64,000 bases of DNA, taken from assembly GCA_963402885.1 (NCBI GenBank), contig OY727102.1, forward strand, positions 6,572,001 through 6,636,000, written 5' to 3'. Of this stretch, positions 22,090-32,937 are shown in pieces. Within the stretch, counting starts at the first letter, position 1. Each line of letters begins with the position of its first letter. The position numbers and the translations under genes were made by a program. This stretch comes from Antedon bifida (taxonomy: Eukaryota > Echinodermata > Crinoidea > Comatulida > Antedonidae). The notes below the pieces were generated by a model, which worked only from the letters and a program-made list of their open reading frames with translations, searched no databases and was not told the origin of the DNA.

Positions 22090-23907
22090 ATGAAGACTTC
22101 AAGTATTTGTACATTGTTCTGTTTGTTTTTGGTTATGTATAAGTGTACCGGCATCCGTCTTATATTAGGACCTACACACTTCGCCGCGTCACCGTCTCAA
22201 AACGTCCGACTTCGTTGTGAAATTGCAGATAAAGGATCTAATGAACTAGTTATATGGAAATATGGATCGCAGACAATACTCAGCTATGATAGACAGATTA
22301 ATAGACTTCTTGATTCTAAACTTGGAAGTCGCTATTCCGTAACACCTTTATCGGGTAACACGTTTGATCTTAACATTGTTGATGTGCAAGTGACTGATAT
22401 TGGGATGTATACCTGTGGATACATTAGAAATACAACTGTACATAGCCTACAATCAGCTAAGTTAGATGTGTTTCGGGACTCAACGGTGGAGGTGCATCCC
22501 AATTGCTACGCTGATCAATCGCTAGACTTAATCGCACCTTACGATTCAGTCGATTTGAATTGTGATGCCGGTTCGGCAGGAACAACCCCTAATACACAAA
22601 TTACGTGGAGTAGACACGGGGCAGCACTAGTAAGCCTAGTTGGTGATCAGTATCTGTCATATAATTTCATTTTATCCCATGACGATTATGGTGTTGCTTT
22701 TATATGCAACGTAACTGACTTACTAACAGGTCAATATAAGTCATGTAGGATTGTACCCCTTATTTTCCCACAAAAGGCATCGTTAAAAGTACATATCTCG
22801 CCATCTATATCAAGAACACAAGTAGGGGAGAAAGCCCGTTTTACCTGCAATGTGCAAGGTTTAAAAACAACCGAACGACCACGTTATAGTTGGTCAATTA
22901 CCAGCAATATGTTACTAACAAGTCGACGTGTTGAGTTAATAAACGAACGTAAAATATTACAAATAAAAAATATTCAACCCGGTGACGACAAAACTCGCAT
23001 CATGTGCGAAGTCATTACCGACACCAGACGACGTGTTTCGACGCATGCTGTATTATACGTGTCTTTGCCTAGCCCAAGTGTGGTGATTCCTTCTTCGTCT
23101 ACCGCTACAATTAAAAACATTATTCCACGTACCCACAGTACATCTGTATACTACAAGGACACTACTAACGAGTATGTACCAGACAGTAAGGGCAGACTGC
23201 GTAGCAATATTGAACTGGGGAGTGGATTAGCCGGAGGGGGTGTTCTTATATTGGCAATGGTTGTAATTGCGGTTATAATTATTAGAAAAAGAAAACAATC
23301 TATCAACAGGGACGCACAACCCAGGGAATCGGAAGCAGTCCTTCAAAATGCCTCAACAGTAGATGGTAGATTTAGTTTTATGCAACTGTTTGCAAGAATA
23401 AGTCGAAACCTTAGTAGAAATTCGACAACTCCAAACGAACAGAAACGCGTTAGGTTTGCACTTGAAAACAAAACAACAGGTAAAAGTAATGTCGAACCAT
23501 TCTATGATTTAGTCGCAATCGATGAAGAACCACCACCACCAAAATCGAAAAAAAAAGTTTTCAAAAAGCCTAAAATTGTAATTGAAGATGGGTCATATAA
23601 CAATATTACAACAAATAGTTCAAACAATTGCTCTGTTAAAAGCAATGTGTGTCAGAGTGAATCACATCCGGTGACCTGTGGACGTGTCACATGCGATTCA
23701 GTTGGGAAAGTGAGTCTTGCAGCGATGTCCGAACAAGATGCTAAACGGAAAACACATCCTGGACGGTTAAAAATACATCAGCAAAATGTCTTAATTTACG
23801 CAGATTTGGAATTTCAAGAAAAACCGTATGATTCACCTACATTAATGCAAGTTTTGCTCAGATTGCGTGGCAACGAATATGCCGAAATAAGAAACAGTGT
23901 AAAATAA
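22090..23907 (+). CDS. Single-exon 3-Ig receptor with RVxF and ITIM tail (605 aa)
   Basis: I chose the ATG at 22090, which gives the signal peptide MKTSSICTLFCLFLVMYKC; the frame is open a little further upstream but lacks an ATG. Domains 1-3 parallel the 447-residue receptor (LRCEIADK, VIWKY, ILSYDRQ, GMYTCGYI; LNCDAGS, ITWSR, VAFICN; FTCNVQG, YSWSI, IMCEVITDT). The transmembrane helix is at about 378-399. The 206-residue tail contains QKRVRFALE (RVRF at 453-456, PP1 docking), a PPPPKSKKK stretch, and at its end LIYADL (Tyr570, strict ITIM consensus) and EYAEI (Tyr597, ITIM-like), with YDSP between them. It therefore combines a phosphatase-docking site with a tandem tyrosine module. AATAAA lies near 24000. 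Confidence 0.9.
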   Translation: MKTSSICTLFCLFLVMYKCTGIRLILGPTHFAASPSQNVRLRCEIADKGSNELVIWKYGSQTILSYDRQINRLLDSKLGSRYSVTPLSGNTFDLNIVDVQVTDIGMYTCGYIRNTTVHSLQSAKLDVFRDSTVEVHPNCYADQSLDLIAPYDSVDLNCDAGSAGTTPNTQITWSRHGAALVSLVGDQYLSYNFILSHDDYGVAFICNVTDLLTGQYKSCRIVPLIFPQKASLKVHISPSISRTQVGEKARFTCNVQGLKTTERPRYSWSITSNMLLTSRRVELINERKILQIKNIQPGDDKTRIMCEVITDTRRRVSTHAVLYVSLPSPSVVIPSSSTATIKNIIPRTHSTSVYYKDTTNEYVPDSKGRLRSNIELGSGLAGGGVLILAMVVIAVIIIRKRKQSINRDAQPRESEAVLQNASTVDGRFSFMQLFARISRNLSRNSTTPNEQKRVRFALENKTTGKSNVEPFYDLVAIDEEPPPPKSKKKVFKKPKIVIEDGSYNNITTNSSNNCSVKSNVCQSESHPVTCGRVTCDSVGKVSLAAMSEQDAKRKTHPGRLKIHQQNVLIYADLEFQEKPYDSPTLMQVLLRLRGNEYAEIRNSVK

Positions 23908-24159
23908 AGTTTTCTTGATACAAATATTTATTTCATAAATGTATTGTCCATAAATCTACTCATGACAGTACGATTTAAGTTCTAGCAAGCTAGCTATACA
24001 ATAAAAGGCTGCATTTTGCGTATTATTTATAAAAATAATTGGAAATCAAATTGTATTTGTATGGATTCACTAACGACAATTTAGGAAGTTAGATGCATTG
24101 TGCGCATGCGAAAAAGTTTAACCGTCTAATCCTCGACACAGGTTGTTTCGAGCCCAGGC

Positions 24160-24177
24160 GACGACGACGACGACGAC
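24160..24177. repeat. (ACG)n microsatellite
   Basis: Six uninterrupted ACG/GAC units in intergenic DNA. Confidence 0.8.
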
Positions 24178-25227
24178 ATTCAAAACTACAAACGTATGTC
24201 AGAGGTCACCAATCAAACGTTCCCTATTCTAGAAATGACCGTATATTAGAATAAACGTGTCCTTGTTTAAATCTCACCGGATACACGTTTATTTGAGGGG
24301 AAGACATCATTTAATGTTTTTCTGAATCACAAACAGAAGTAGTCAAATTAATTAGGTCTAATTAGTAATATGTAAGGATTGAATAATTAATTAAAATTTG
24401 ATTGATATATTACGATATTCTTATTATTGACAATTTAACCTACCTACAGTATATGTTTTGAATCGGTTGTAATAAGTGGTAAAACGTTTCACGAATGTTA
24501 TATATAGGCCTTTCTTCGGGATGTATTTCATTACGTCATGGGTGTCATGCCTATATGTATTTATCTGAAATAATATCACCGGTTTATTCAATAATATACA
24601 AATGAATGTTTATGAGTAGTGGTACAGGTAATGCCATGATGTGAAGGGTGAAATGTTATATTTTAACGTGGCCTATTAGTGTTTAAGCTAGGCCTTTAGC
24701 CTAGCTATGCATATGATTGTTTGGTCGCTTTTTAACATAATTATAACTACAGTAGGTGTGCTTATACAATCCAAATAAATATATTATTTACTATTATAAA
24801 AAAAACCAAAATATATATAATTGTTTTGCAATATATGTCAACAAAATAACGGAAAGGGTACTACTTAACGATCGTTAAATAGTGCGTACTGTGCGTACAT
24901 CATGTGACCCACAATCGTTCAATCAAATGACAGGAATTTAATTAGGTGTTATATATAAATTGCATTAATATGTCCCACACGTGTGAAAGTCTAGTCAAAA
25001 TATATGGGCGGCCGTTGGACCATAAACCAATAAACATTAAATACAAATGTCCTAACACAACAATCAAAACTAACCACAAAGGAAAAAAACAACAAACAAA
25101 TATAAAAAACATAACTATCATAATAAAGTAAACAACGGAGAAAAGTAAAAATTTCACCATTTAATGGAAAAGTAGGTTCAACAATCAAAGGACGTTTGGA
25201 AAATAAGACTAAAATATGTTTATCCTC

Positions 25228-25720
25228 TTGAGGGCGGTATTCACAGGCGGAAACTGGCATCACGTTCATTTCCAAGACCAGGGTGTTGACTCCCTTTCAA
25301 TACCGATAAATGATTTCACTCCGAGTTCACTACTTGTATTTCCAGTTCACCGACAAGATGAACGGGGTTCAGTTGTGTTACCTTAGAAGCACCGACTACA
25401 CACAGTACTAATGCACATAAATATCACAATCAATATAGTTTAAACGATTAATAATTATATTAATGCTTGGTATTCACTATTAAAAATATGATATCTTGTC
25501 TCCTATATTCATATCAAAATTAAAACAATTCGTGTTAAATTGATATGAAAATATCTCTTAAACGTTGCCATTAGAATCAGATAGACGTGTGATAGACTTG
25601 TGATATTTACTAACTCCGGAGGTACCCTGGAGATACTCCATGGTCGGTGATCATTCAAACCGACGAGAAACCCCGTTCACATCAACCTAACAACCCGTTA
25701 AAGTAAATACCGCCCTCAAT
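25228..25720. mobile_element. Possible MITE with 14-bp terminal inverted repeats
   Basis: TTGAGGGCGGTATT at the left is matched exactly by AATACCGCCCTCAA at the right, about 490 bp apart. The interior is non-coding and richer in GC near both ends, and GAACGGGGTT inside is mirrored by AACCCCGTTC-type sequence. A target-site duplication was not clear. A non-autonomous DNA transposon is the best reading. Confidence 0.5.
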
Positions 25721-28700
25721 TATGCTTTTTTACGTACATGCGACGATTTAAATTACTAATAATTGTATGTAGGCCTATAGTCTAATATTCTTATTAAAGT
25801 CTCAGTCATATAAATATTTTATATTTTATTATACTATTATTTGTTTAGAACTGCTATATATTTTGTACAAATATTTAAATTATTTTAAAATAAAACTAAT
25901 GAAATCATTGATCGTGTGATGATGACCTTTTGACCTAAAAATGCCGGAGTTTTAAGTTGGTACTTGGATTCCTTCAGCTTCTGTTTTTTTTTGTATTTAT
26001 TGTTTACCATTCACATCCCTTCAAACTCCGGAGTTTTGCTAGTTGATGTGAAATGGTATACTTTTCAACTGATATGTTTGTAGGAGGATATTATTCTAAA
26101 AACTCGGAATCTTCGTTTTTTCTATACAATATTATTTGGCTCTGTAGTATGCAACCAGACTTGTCGGGCGAGTTAAAACAAGTGTGTTGACGAATTTTTA
26201 CCAAATGAACTATGTAATAACTTTGCCCCATTGCACAAATATAAAACATAATTTATTAGTTTGATAACACATACTGTGAATTATATCAACAACGGCAAAA
26301 CACTTTCTTAGGCCTAACTAGCTTAGGCTAGGCTGCAGTCGGCTGTTATTTTGACAGGCAGATAGTTATAGGCCTACAAAATTTGCCAATAAAACTGTTA
26401 ATTCGGTATTTCATTCTATTAATACATTAATAAGAACAAATACCAATCTGAAGGTAATTTAATTTAAATTAGTGCATAAATCGCTCTCCAAAATGTAATG
26501 AATTTTAGTATATGACGCTAAAGCCAAGCAAAAGGCGGCGCTATTGGATTTCTACCAAGGGATATATTGATTGTGTTATAACGACACCGCACTTTCGAGA
26601 TAGCTAAACAATTTAATACCATGTGACCCAAAATCTTCCAATAATCAAATAATAGAAATCTACATAGGTGTGTTATCTAACCAGATAGTAAGGATACACA
26701 TAAAAAAAAAAAACATAAAACAAACAAACAAAAAGAGAGAATATAATATATTATTCCACAGTCATTATTTTTCATTAGGAGCGTATGCAACACCTTATAA
26801 TAATAATTTTGGAATTTCTTAAGTGATCACAGTTCGGTGGCTCGATTGGTGACATCGTGATGTAGTTTACCTAGGAAATGGCACTCCAAATGCAGTTAGT
26901 GTTCTCCTAGCAGTAGTGGCAGCTGCAAGGTAGGATTTCCCGTGGGGCCTTAGTCAGCATCGACCATGCCACAAAGATGTCGGTGTGTCTGTAAACCCAT
27001 CAAGTGAGGAAACGATATAGTCATTCCTTTAAACGCCAGTACTTCGGTACAGTATTTTCACGTATCGTAATATAAGTGTCAACATTTAACTTGCAAATGT
27101 TTTTTTGTTTCATTTTACGTAGACATTACAGTTTTAGAATTACAATAGGCAATGAACTATACGAAGACACAGTCTTGTTTGCCAAGTATTTGTAAAATTT
27201 TTCATCATAATGAACACAATTTACTGGAACAATTTTTATATGTTTTTTTTTGGTTTTTGTTATTTTGTGTTGTTCAATTTATACAATTTTTGTTACATTG
27301 ATTCGAATAAACGTCCTGATTTGAATAAACGTCTCCCTCTGATTAACACCCCCACTCCCCCAAAGAACATCATTTGGAATAAACGACCACATTTGAATAA
27401 ACGCACCGCCACATGCATATACACAATATTGTATTATAACACATTTCTATTGTTAGAATTCATTGATTGACGTGATCTATAATTTACCAAGCATTTTTAC
27501 TGTATTTTCTCGATATTAATTGTGTTGTATTGTTTCATATCTAGGGGGTACAGTATTTATTTGATAACTGTATACATGTTACCATATTACACCCAAATAA
27601 ATGCCTCCCCCCCCCCTCCTCCGGAAAAGCCTCCTGAACAATAAACGCACCGGGTCTTTTATTCAAAGGTACTACTATTAATTTGCTATTTCTTTAGGTA
27701 GACAATGGGCAACATTTTAGTGATCCACAAAAAATTGTAAATATTACGATAAATAAAAAAACAAGAATATTATAGTCGATAGGTAAACATTCAAACACGC
27801 CATGCACGGTACTAGTTGGTGTGCATTTTTTAGGTATGGAATACCACCACTATTTCCACCGTATCATGTCTAGTGAATAAACAGCACCTGTAGTAGACTA
27901 TAAAACAACAGATTAGATTTGCTTGTTATTATTATATAGGTACATTATGTCAATTCAATTGGAAAGTGCAATTGAATAATTCAACTGGCCGTAATCTTAG
28001 GTCTACTCTTTTCCTAAAAAGTGTACACTATTGTTATCGGCGACATTTTTCACGATTAAAAGTCATTATTGGTAATGGTCATTTCCGTTAGAAAGGCATT
28101 GTGGTTATCGCCATCGCTGGCTATTTTTTGTGGAGTCATCATTATTATCATTTTCCAAGGATGTCTTACACAAAGTCAGGATGCAATAAAATGAAAATCA
28201 TGATACTTCTTTAATTGTCTTTTGGTAATTGTTTTAGTTTTGAAAACAATAAAATTAAGATTTAATATCCATAGATATTTCAAAAAAGTAATATAACGTA
28301 CACTGTTGGTACAATACGGGGACACTAAGGGCCTAGTACTTGTGAGATATAATTGGAGAGCTTTAGCTGCCAAATTTCATAAGAAAAGCAATATGTAGGC
28401 CTATCACATGCAAACGGAATCAGACATAAATTGGAATTTTCAAAATTGAGAAACTACATAATCCAAGATTTAAAATGATGAGAACATATCTTTAGTCTAA
28501 AGTTTTGGTTGTTACAATGATAATGTTTTGAGCAAATTGCTGGTAAAATTACGGAACAGGAAAGTACAACAAAATAAATTAAGTTTACGCCTTGGCAAAA
28601 GTGTATAAATCTAATTGTTGTATTTCAATGGACCTTCGCACCTTCGTTCATTAACTATTGTTCTATTATTATGCAAACATTATTTTTATCAAAATCAACC

Positions 28701-30312
28701 CATTGGAAACATTTTTAAACTACATACGACACAAAATTCATGCATTTATTTGTCTCAAAATAGAAAAACAAAAAGGTATTGTAAATAAATACTATCGACA
28801 AACAAAATTGTAATTTTCAGCCTTTTATTGTTTTTGGCTGTCTATACAATCTACCGATGCGAATCTACTGATTTCGCTTGCATGTGCCACATTATGATAA
28901 AGAAGAATTTAAAAATGAATTAGATTCGTATTGTTTTTAAACGGTGTAATGTACTTGGACGTGATTTCGATTATTACTTTCGGAAGTTATATTTTGACAC
29001 AAAAGATTGGTTTCCTGCTAACAAAACAAACGCTAAATATAATCTTGTGTATTTAGCTATACTTATATTATGGTATTTGTTAAATTATTGGTATTTTTTT
29101 GTAAAAAAACTGTTAAAAAACACAACCTTCAACCGATATCAAGACTACGATACCTGTAAGCTTATGCAGGTGGATTTACATTAACTTAAATCCGTTAAAG
29201 AACATTATTATATATAAGTGATCTGTCTCTTGGTAGATTATTATGTGGTCTATAATTTGAACTTCGAAAAAAGCTTTAAGAGTACACGGAGTGGAACCCG
29301 AGAGCAATTTCTCTGTGCAAGAACCACTTTCTTCCAAATCCCGCATTGGCGCTGGTGTCAAAATGTTACTAGCCATGCCCTGACCACGTGGAAAGCTGAT
29401 GAAACTGCACTTTATTGTTTATCTAAATCTATTCACGCCTGACAGAGATCACATTGTTTTAGATGATACACAATCAACTCATGGTCAACATCACCTTCCA
29501 TATATCCTGGAAATGAATTCACAAGCATAAGTTTATTAACTGGCCACATTTCTTACATGATAAACGAAGCATTTAGAATATGGATCAAGAAAATGGAACT
29601 TTATATTAATCATAAACGGTGCAATGACTCAAAAGTTGTTTGTGCAGATTTCTCTTAATGTTATCAAGTGGTTGGTTCTATTTAGTGATTAGCTGACAGA
29701 TGTACTTGTTTTTCTGTGAGCAAGCATTGCACAATTAACATGGAAGGAAGTAAAGCAACTAGAGGTTCGCACGAACTCGGGAGTACTCCGGTTTCCTGAA
29801 ACGATAATAGTTCATAGTTAAGTAGGGCTAGAACAATATTATGCAAATTGAACCCTTGAAATGTATTTCTGTTAAAGGGTAACTTACTTCACCTTACCTT
29901 TTTGATGAATCCATTTTTTGAAAGCGTAAAACCATATTGCATTTTATCGAAATCAGTTCTAAATTTACAACTTTCTCCAATTTTAGAGGTGTATGCTTAT
30001 GTTTACGATAATAAAAGTTGGCCATTTAGGTAGTAGGTCATAACAAAAATGTATTAAAAAAGTTAATGATGATACTGACTACAGGTTTAAATTTTGTTAT
30101 CATAGATTTACATTTTCGCTTTAATAATTTTGTTATAGAATGGGACTAACATTCCTTCGACATGTTAATTCATTATTGCTTAAATAATAATACTTCAGAA
30201 GCGCCATACATCAAATAATTACCATGTTATTTTGTTTTAACTTAATGCTTTACTACTCTGTCAAAATAATGGGAGCTACAAATATAATGCAACGCAACTC
30301 TACAGCTCACTA

Positions 30313-30350
30313 TGTCGGTCGGTCGGTTGGTCGGTCGTTGGTCGGTAAAC
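30313..30350. repeat. GGTC-rich microsatellite
   Basis: Imperfect repeats of GGTC/GGTT, short and intergenic. Confidence 0.7.
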
Positions 30351-30598
30351 ACTAACTTGAGCACGCGACTGCAGCCATGTATATGGCCTTGTTATTATAC
30401 TAATAACTACTTTCTATATTATTTAAAACTAAGGTGAATAAGATTTGAATTACAAGTTATTAATCCCACTGCTATCACCTTTGTTATCAAACAACATACT
30501 TAGACCATTATTTTAAGAAAATGTTTTAATACAGTTAAAGATTGAGCGTTTCGAAAACAGAGACCCCACAAAACTCCTCAACTATACGTCAAAATGGG

Positions 30599-30633
30599 GT
30601 GGGGTTGGGAAGGCGGGAGGGGGGGGGGGGGGG
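30599..30633. repeat. G-rich run
   Basis: A guanine run broken by a few T and A, including about 15 consecutive G. It could form a G-quadruplex on the plus strand, and is a likely sequencing-error site. Confidence 0.7.
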
Positions 30634-31097
30634 TGTGTCTCTGTTAAACAAGAATTTTATATTGTGCTATAGGCATAGATGGTCACAGTACTGTTCAGAT
30701 TGATATTTAACATTCATATCATCACAATATACTTACAAACGGATTTTTGTGACCTCGGAAGGAAGTTTAGCACAATCTGTGTACTGTATTAGGCCTAGTA
30801 TCTCGTGAAATTACTATTTGACTTTTAATAATATTATTTTAATGTGAAGAATAGCCTTTAAACTTATCTGACAGGAAGGACGTGGGAAAGGATTGACGTA
30901 TGGAAAGTTATATAACAATGCTACCTTGATTTTGAATCGTTGAAAATATCTGTAGTTATTTCTGGTATCATATTAATGCAATTTTATTATGAAAATACCT
31001 CCTTGGTAGAACACATTTAGTTCACATATTCTAAAATTATTAATTTAGCCTAACAGTTGTTGACAGTAGAACAACATTATAACAATAGAACTAATTT

Positions 31098-31272
31098 TAA
31101 AGCCGATTTTTCACTAGGCGAATTTGTTCACGCGAATCGAAAGCGTCAGCTTATACGCATGCATAGACAGGGATTTGGAAGATGGAAACATGAATACGCA
31201 TGCGTAGGCCTATAAGCTGACGCTTTCGATTCGCTCGAACAAATTCGCCTGGTGGATCGAAAATCGGCTTTA
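31098..31272. mobile_element. Palindromic (foldback) MITE
   Basis: The two halves are inverted copies of each other. TAAAGCCGATTTT, GGCGAATTTGTTC, CGAATCGAAAGCGTCAG and CTTATA at the left recur inverted at the right in the same order, leaving only about 40 bp of unpaired centre. The arms have diverged slightly by small indels. The ends are TAAAGCC and GGCTTTA. No coding capacity. Confidence 0.75.
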
Positions 31273-31761
31273 GGACACACTTTTAAAACCCAAGAAAGAC
31301 ATATTCATCTCGTTTGTTTCTCAAAATAGTGTCCCGTGTGTTCGGATTTTTTTTAATGAGTGGGGTTATACTACGGTTTATGTAGGGTCATTTTGAATGA
31401 TTGATATATCGTCTGAGTTACAGTTCATCTTATTATCGTAGGCTATTAGCATAAACCTCTTCTACTCCCTTTTTCTGATTCTTTAGAATTTCAATATTCC
31501 CTAGACTAATACAATCGATGTATTGAGTCATAAACTGAGCCCGCCAGGGGAATACTGTGACACTAAACAGGCCATTGATGTAATACTATTAATATTATTT
31601 CAATTATTTTAAAATTAACAAAACATGTTTACAATATAACGTGATCAGGTTAGGAATAATACAATTAATTAATAAAAAACCATTAACAATAACAACTATT
31701 GTATTTGTAGATTAATTTACAGCATCTAATGTCATAAATACATAATTATAAATACATGATA

Positions 31762-31868
31762 CAACAACAATTAATGCGTTACAAACAACAATTAATGCGT
31801 TACAAACAACAATTAATGCGTTACTAACAACAATTAATGCGTTACAAACAACAATTAAAGCGTTACAA
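31762..31868. repeat. 21-bp minisatellite
   Basis: Five copies of a unit based on ACAACAATTAATGCGTTACAA, differing by single bases. The period is a multiple of three, which makes both strands appear open. Confidence 0.85.
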
Positions 31869-32044
31869 AAAGTTATATTATATGAAAATATTTTTAAGCA
31901 TAATAATTTTAAATAGGTTAGTTGCGTTGAACGCATAGATCATCTAATAACAAATTACATAAATCACAATCAAATCTTTGGCTGTGTTATAATGTGGTAG
32001 GCCTATTAATACGTACAATTGGGAGATCACTGCTTCGAGACATT

Positions 32045-32152
32045 CATACATAATTATAAGTACATGATACAACAACAATTATAGCGTTACAAACAACAAT
32101 TAACGCGTTACAAAAAGTTATTTTAAGTATAATAATTTTAAATAGTTAGACA
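32045..32152. repeat. Second copy of the 21-bp repeat block with its flanks
   Basis: The left flank (CATAATTATAAGTACATGA), two 21-bp units and the right flank (TATAATAATTTTAAATAG) repeat the arrangement at 31735-31920, which has five units. This is a local segmental duplication with a different repeat count. Confidence 0.75.
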
Positions 32153-32937
32153 TTCATACGTTCATACAACTGCAACAATGGAACAACATATGTAAATTGT
32201 GCATATACATTTGGGGAGATTTAATTACATTTTTATGTAAAAACAACGCCAATTCCTAATTCAAGATACCCATCTAACTGGTGAAAATAAAATTGTTAGT
32301 TATTATAAAAAGAATAGACTGGAATAGTAAGATTTGTTTATATAGGTTAAAGGCGTTTGAGCAATTATATTAACATAGTTTATCACATCCTATCTTAGTA
32401 ATAGTTAATGAAGGTAATTTAACAACTACAGTATTCTTGCACGAATAATGATAATTATGTCAGGTAAAAGCGTTGTTCCCACTATTGGACGCAACGCAAC
32501 GTAAGCGATAATTCATCGCGTGTGGCAACAACTCACTTGTTGCACTGCGTCCAGAGGATCAACAATGCAATATTCCTACTTACCAAAGCTCTGTCTACAC
32601 TATCAAGCTAGTTTTACAAAAAAAAGTGTGATCTGCCTAAATATGGTAGTGATATGACATCTTCATGTCCATATATGGGCACATTTTTTGTTACATAAAG
32701 TTTAATAGTGTAAACAGAGCTTTAGGCCTACTCTTTTTTTTGTCTATACTATAAAGACATTATGTACGTCGAACGTAAAATTAATACATACTTAGTAAAA
32801 TAATACACAATCGTAAAATAGTTTTAAGTAGGCCTACTAAAAACAGTATTAGGGCCTATAATTTATAGCTGTATAAACTTTGAGCGTAATTTTCACGGCA
32901 ACTCGTATGCATTTACTCGTATGCTTTTACATTTTTC

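Larger units (their letters stand above)
23908..32937. other. Nine-kilobase gene-free gap at the strand switch
   Basis: No receptor or other gene is visible on either strand; all ORFs are short and unconvincing. It contains an (ACG)n tract at 24160-24177, a possible MITE at 25228-25720, a block at 27305-27410 rich in the word GAATAAACG (also near 24250 and 27645), a GGTC-rich tract at 30313-30350, a G-rich run at 30599-30633, a palindromic element at 31098-31272 and 21-bp repeats at 31760-32112. The segment near 24900 (CATGTGACCCACAATC) recurs in diverged form near 26628. Confidence 0.5.

Noticed and set aside
26830..27000. Possible additional SINE (GGTGGCTCGATTGGT and following)
   Set aside because: Some resemblance to an A box, but no second copy in the window and no clear B box or tail.
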